64,000 bases of DNA from contig CAXXWW010000008.1 of NCBI GenBank assembly GCA_963665215.2, forward strand, positions 868,001 to 932,000, in the 5' to 3' direction. The notes below the pieces were generated by a model, which saw only the letters and a program-made list of their open reading frames with translations, had not been told where the DNA came from and did no database searches. The number at the start of each line of letters is the position of its first letter. Within the stretch, counting starts at the first letter, position 1. The DNA comes from G963665215 sp963665215. Its GTDB lineage: Bacteria; Chloroflexota; Dehalococcoidia; Lucifugimonadales; CAUZJF01. Made by a program: the position numbers and the translations under genes. Of the stretch, positions 63,919 through 64,000 are shown piece by piece.

Positions 63919-64000
63919 CTACGCCTTCACAACCACATGCGCACCCTCTCCTGTGGGCTCTGTGATTTTGACCGCTCCGCCTACCCCCGACTTTGCCGCA
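63919..64000 (-). CDS. C-terminal end of an unidentified gene
   Basis: The last 26 codons of a minus-strand frame that runs out of the window: AAKSGVGGAVKITEP...HVVVKA, then TAG. It is upstream of lysC on the same strand, so they may form one operon. Too short to name; the family is unknown. Confidence 0.4.
   Translation of the reverse strand, partial: AAKSGVGGAVKITEPTGEGAHVVVKA

Overview
The window reads as a high-GC bacterial chromosome segment. The families point to Chloroflexota, probably a Dehalococcoidia/SAR202-like lineage: a homoserine-dehydrogenase-like protein with a SAF domain, xanthine-dehydrogenase-type molybdenum hydroxylase subunits, tandem SDR and M16 proteins, a type I-beta DAHP synthase and an AroH-type chorismate mutase. 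This placement is inferred from gene content; no rRNA or tRNA gene was seen.

Layout. 1-3 kb: the end of a metallo-hydrolase, then a methyltransferase gene split by an IS1380-family element. 3-11.3 kb: mfd, a SAF-domain oxidoreductase, a HAD hydrolase, a HypE-like protein and a Fic protein. 11.5-19.1 kb: a decayed IS256-family element, then a complex I locus in which nuoA is fused to the 3' end of nuoH (B, C, D and most of H missing), nuoJ is frameshifted, and nuoK-L-M-N are intact. 19.2-23.9 kb: a PIG-L deacetylase and an isolated phage-tail cassette. 24.2-30.7 kb: a methyltransferase and a molybdenum-hydroxylase operon with a MoaD/ThiS-like protein and a DapA-like aldolase. 30.8-36.7 kb: a thioesterase, an ABM monooxygenase, apt, a cytidylate-kinase-like protein, a JAMM protease and a frameshifted metallo-beta-lactamase-fold gene. 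36.9-40.8 kb: lysA, holB, a short RicT-like protein, HNH nuclease and CvpA. 41.3-47.1 kb: PAP2, a double SDR and a double M16 peptidase. 47.2-48.9 kb: a second IS1380 copy. 49.2-64 kb: ftsH, an aminotransferase, tyrS, ribF, an MFS transporter, trpA-aroH-aroF, a CPBP protease, a TPR protein, two GT2 glycosyltransferases, lysC and the end of another gene.

The clearest direct result concerns the IS1380 pair. Both copies are 1719 bp, differ at only two adjacent bases, and are flanked by 5-bp duplications (CTAAG and CTTAG). Removing copy 1 plus one duplication restores an intact methyltransferase frame. Other signals are the nuoA-nuoH deletion scar, single-lesion breaks in nuoJ, cvpA and a metallo-hydrolase, a promoter that runs straight into an intrinsic terminator ahead of the tail genes, a structured leader on the molybdenum-hydroxylase operon, and a MoaD-like protein with residues beyond its GG motif in a window that also encodes a JAMM protease. 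I found no CRISPR array and no complete defence system. No finding amounts to a proven new system; the best candidates are the leader RNA and the possible MoaD/JAMM pairing.
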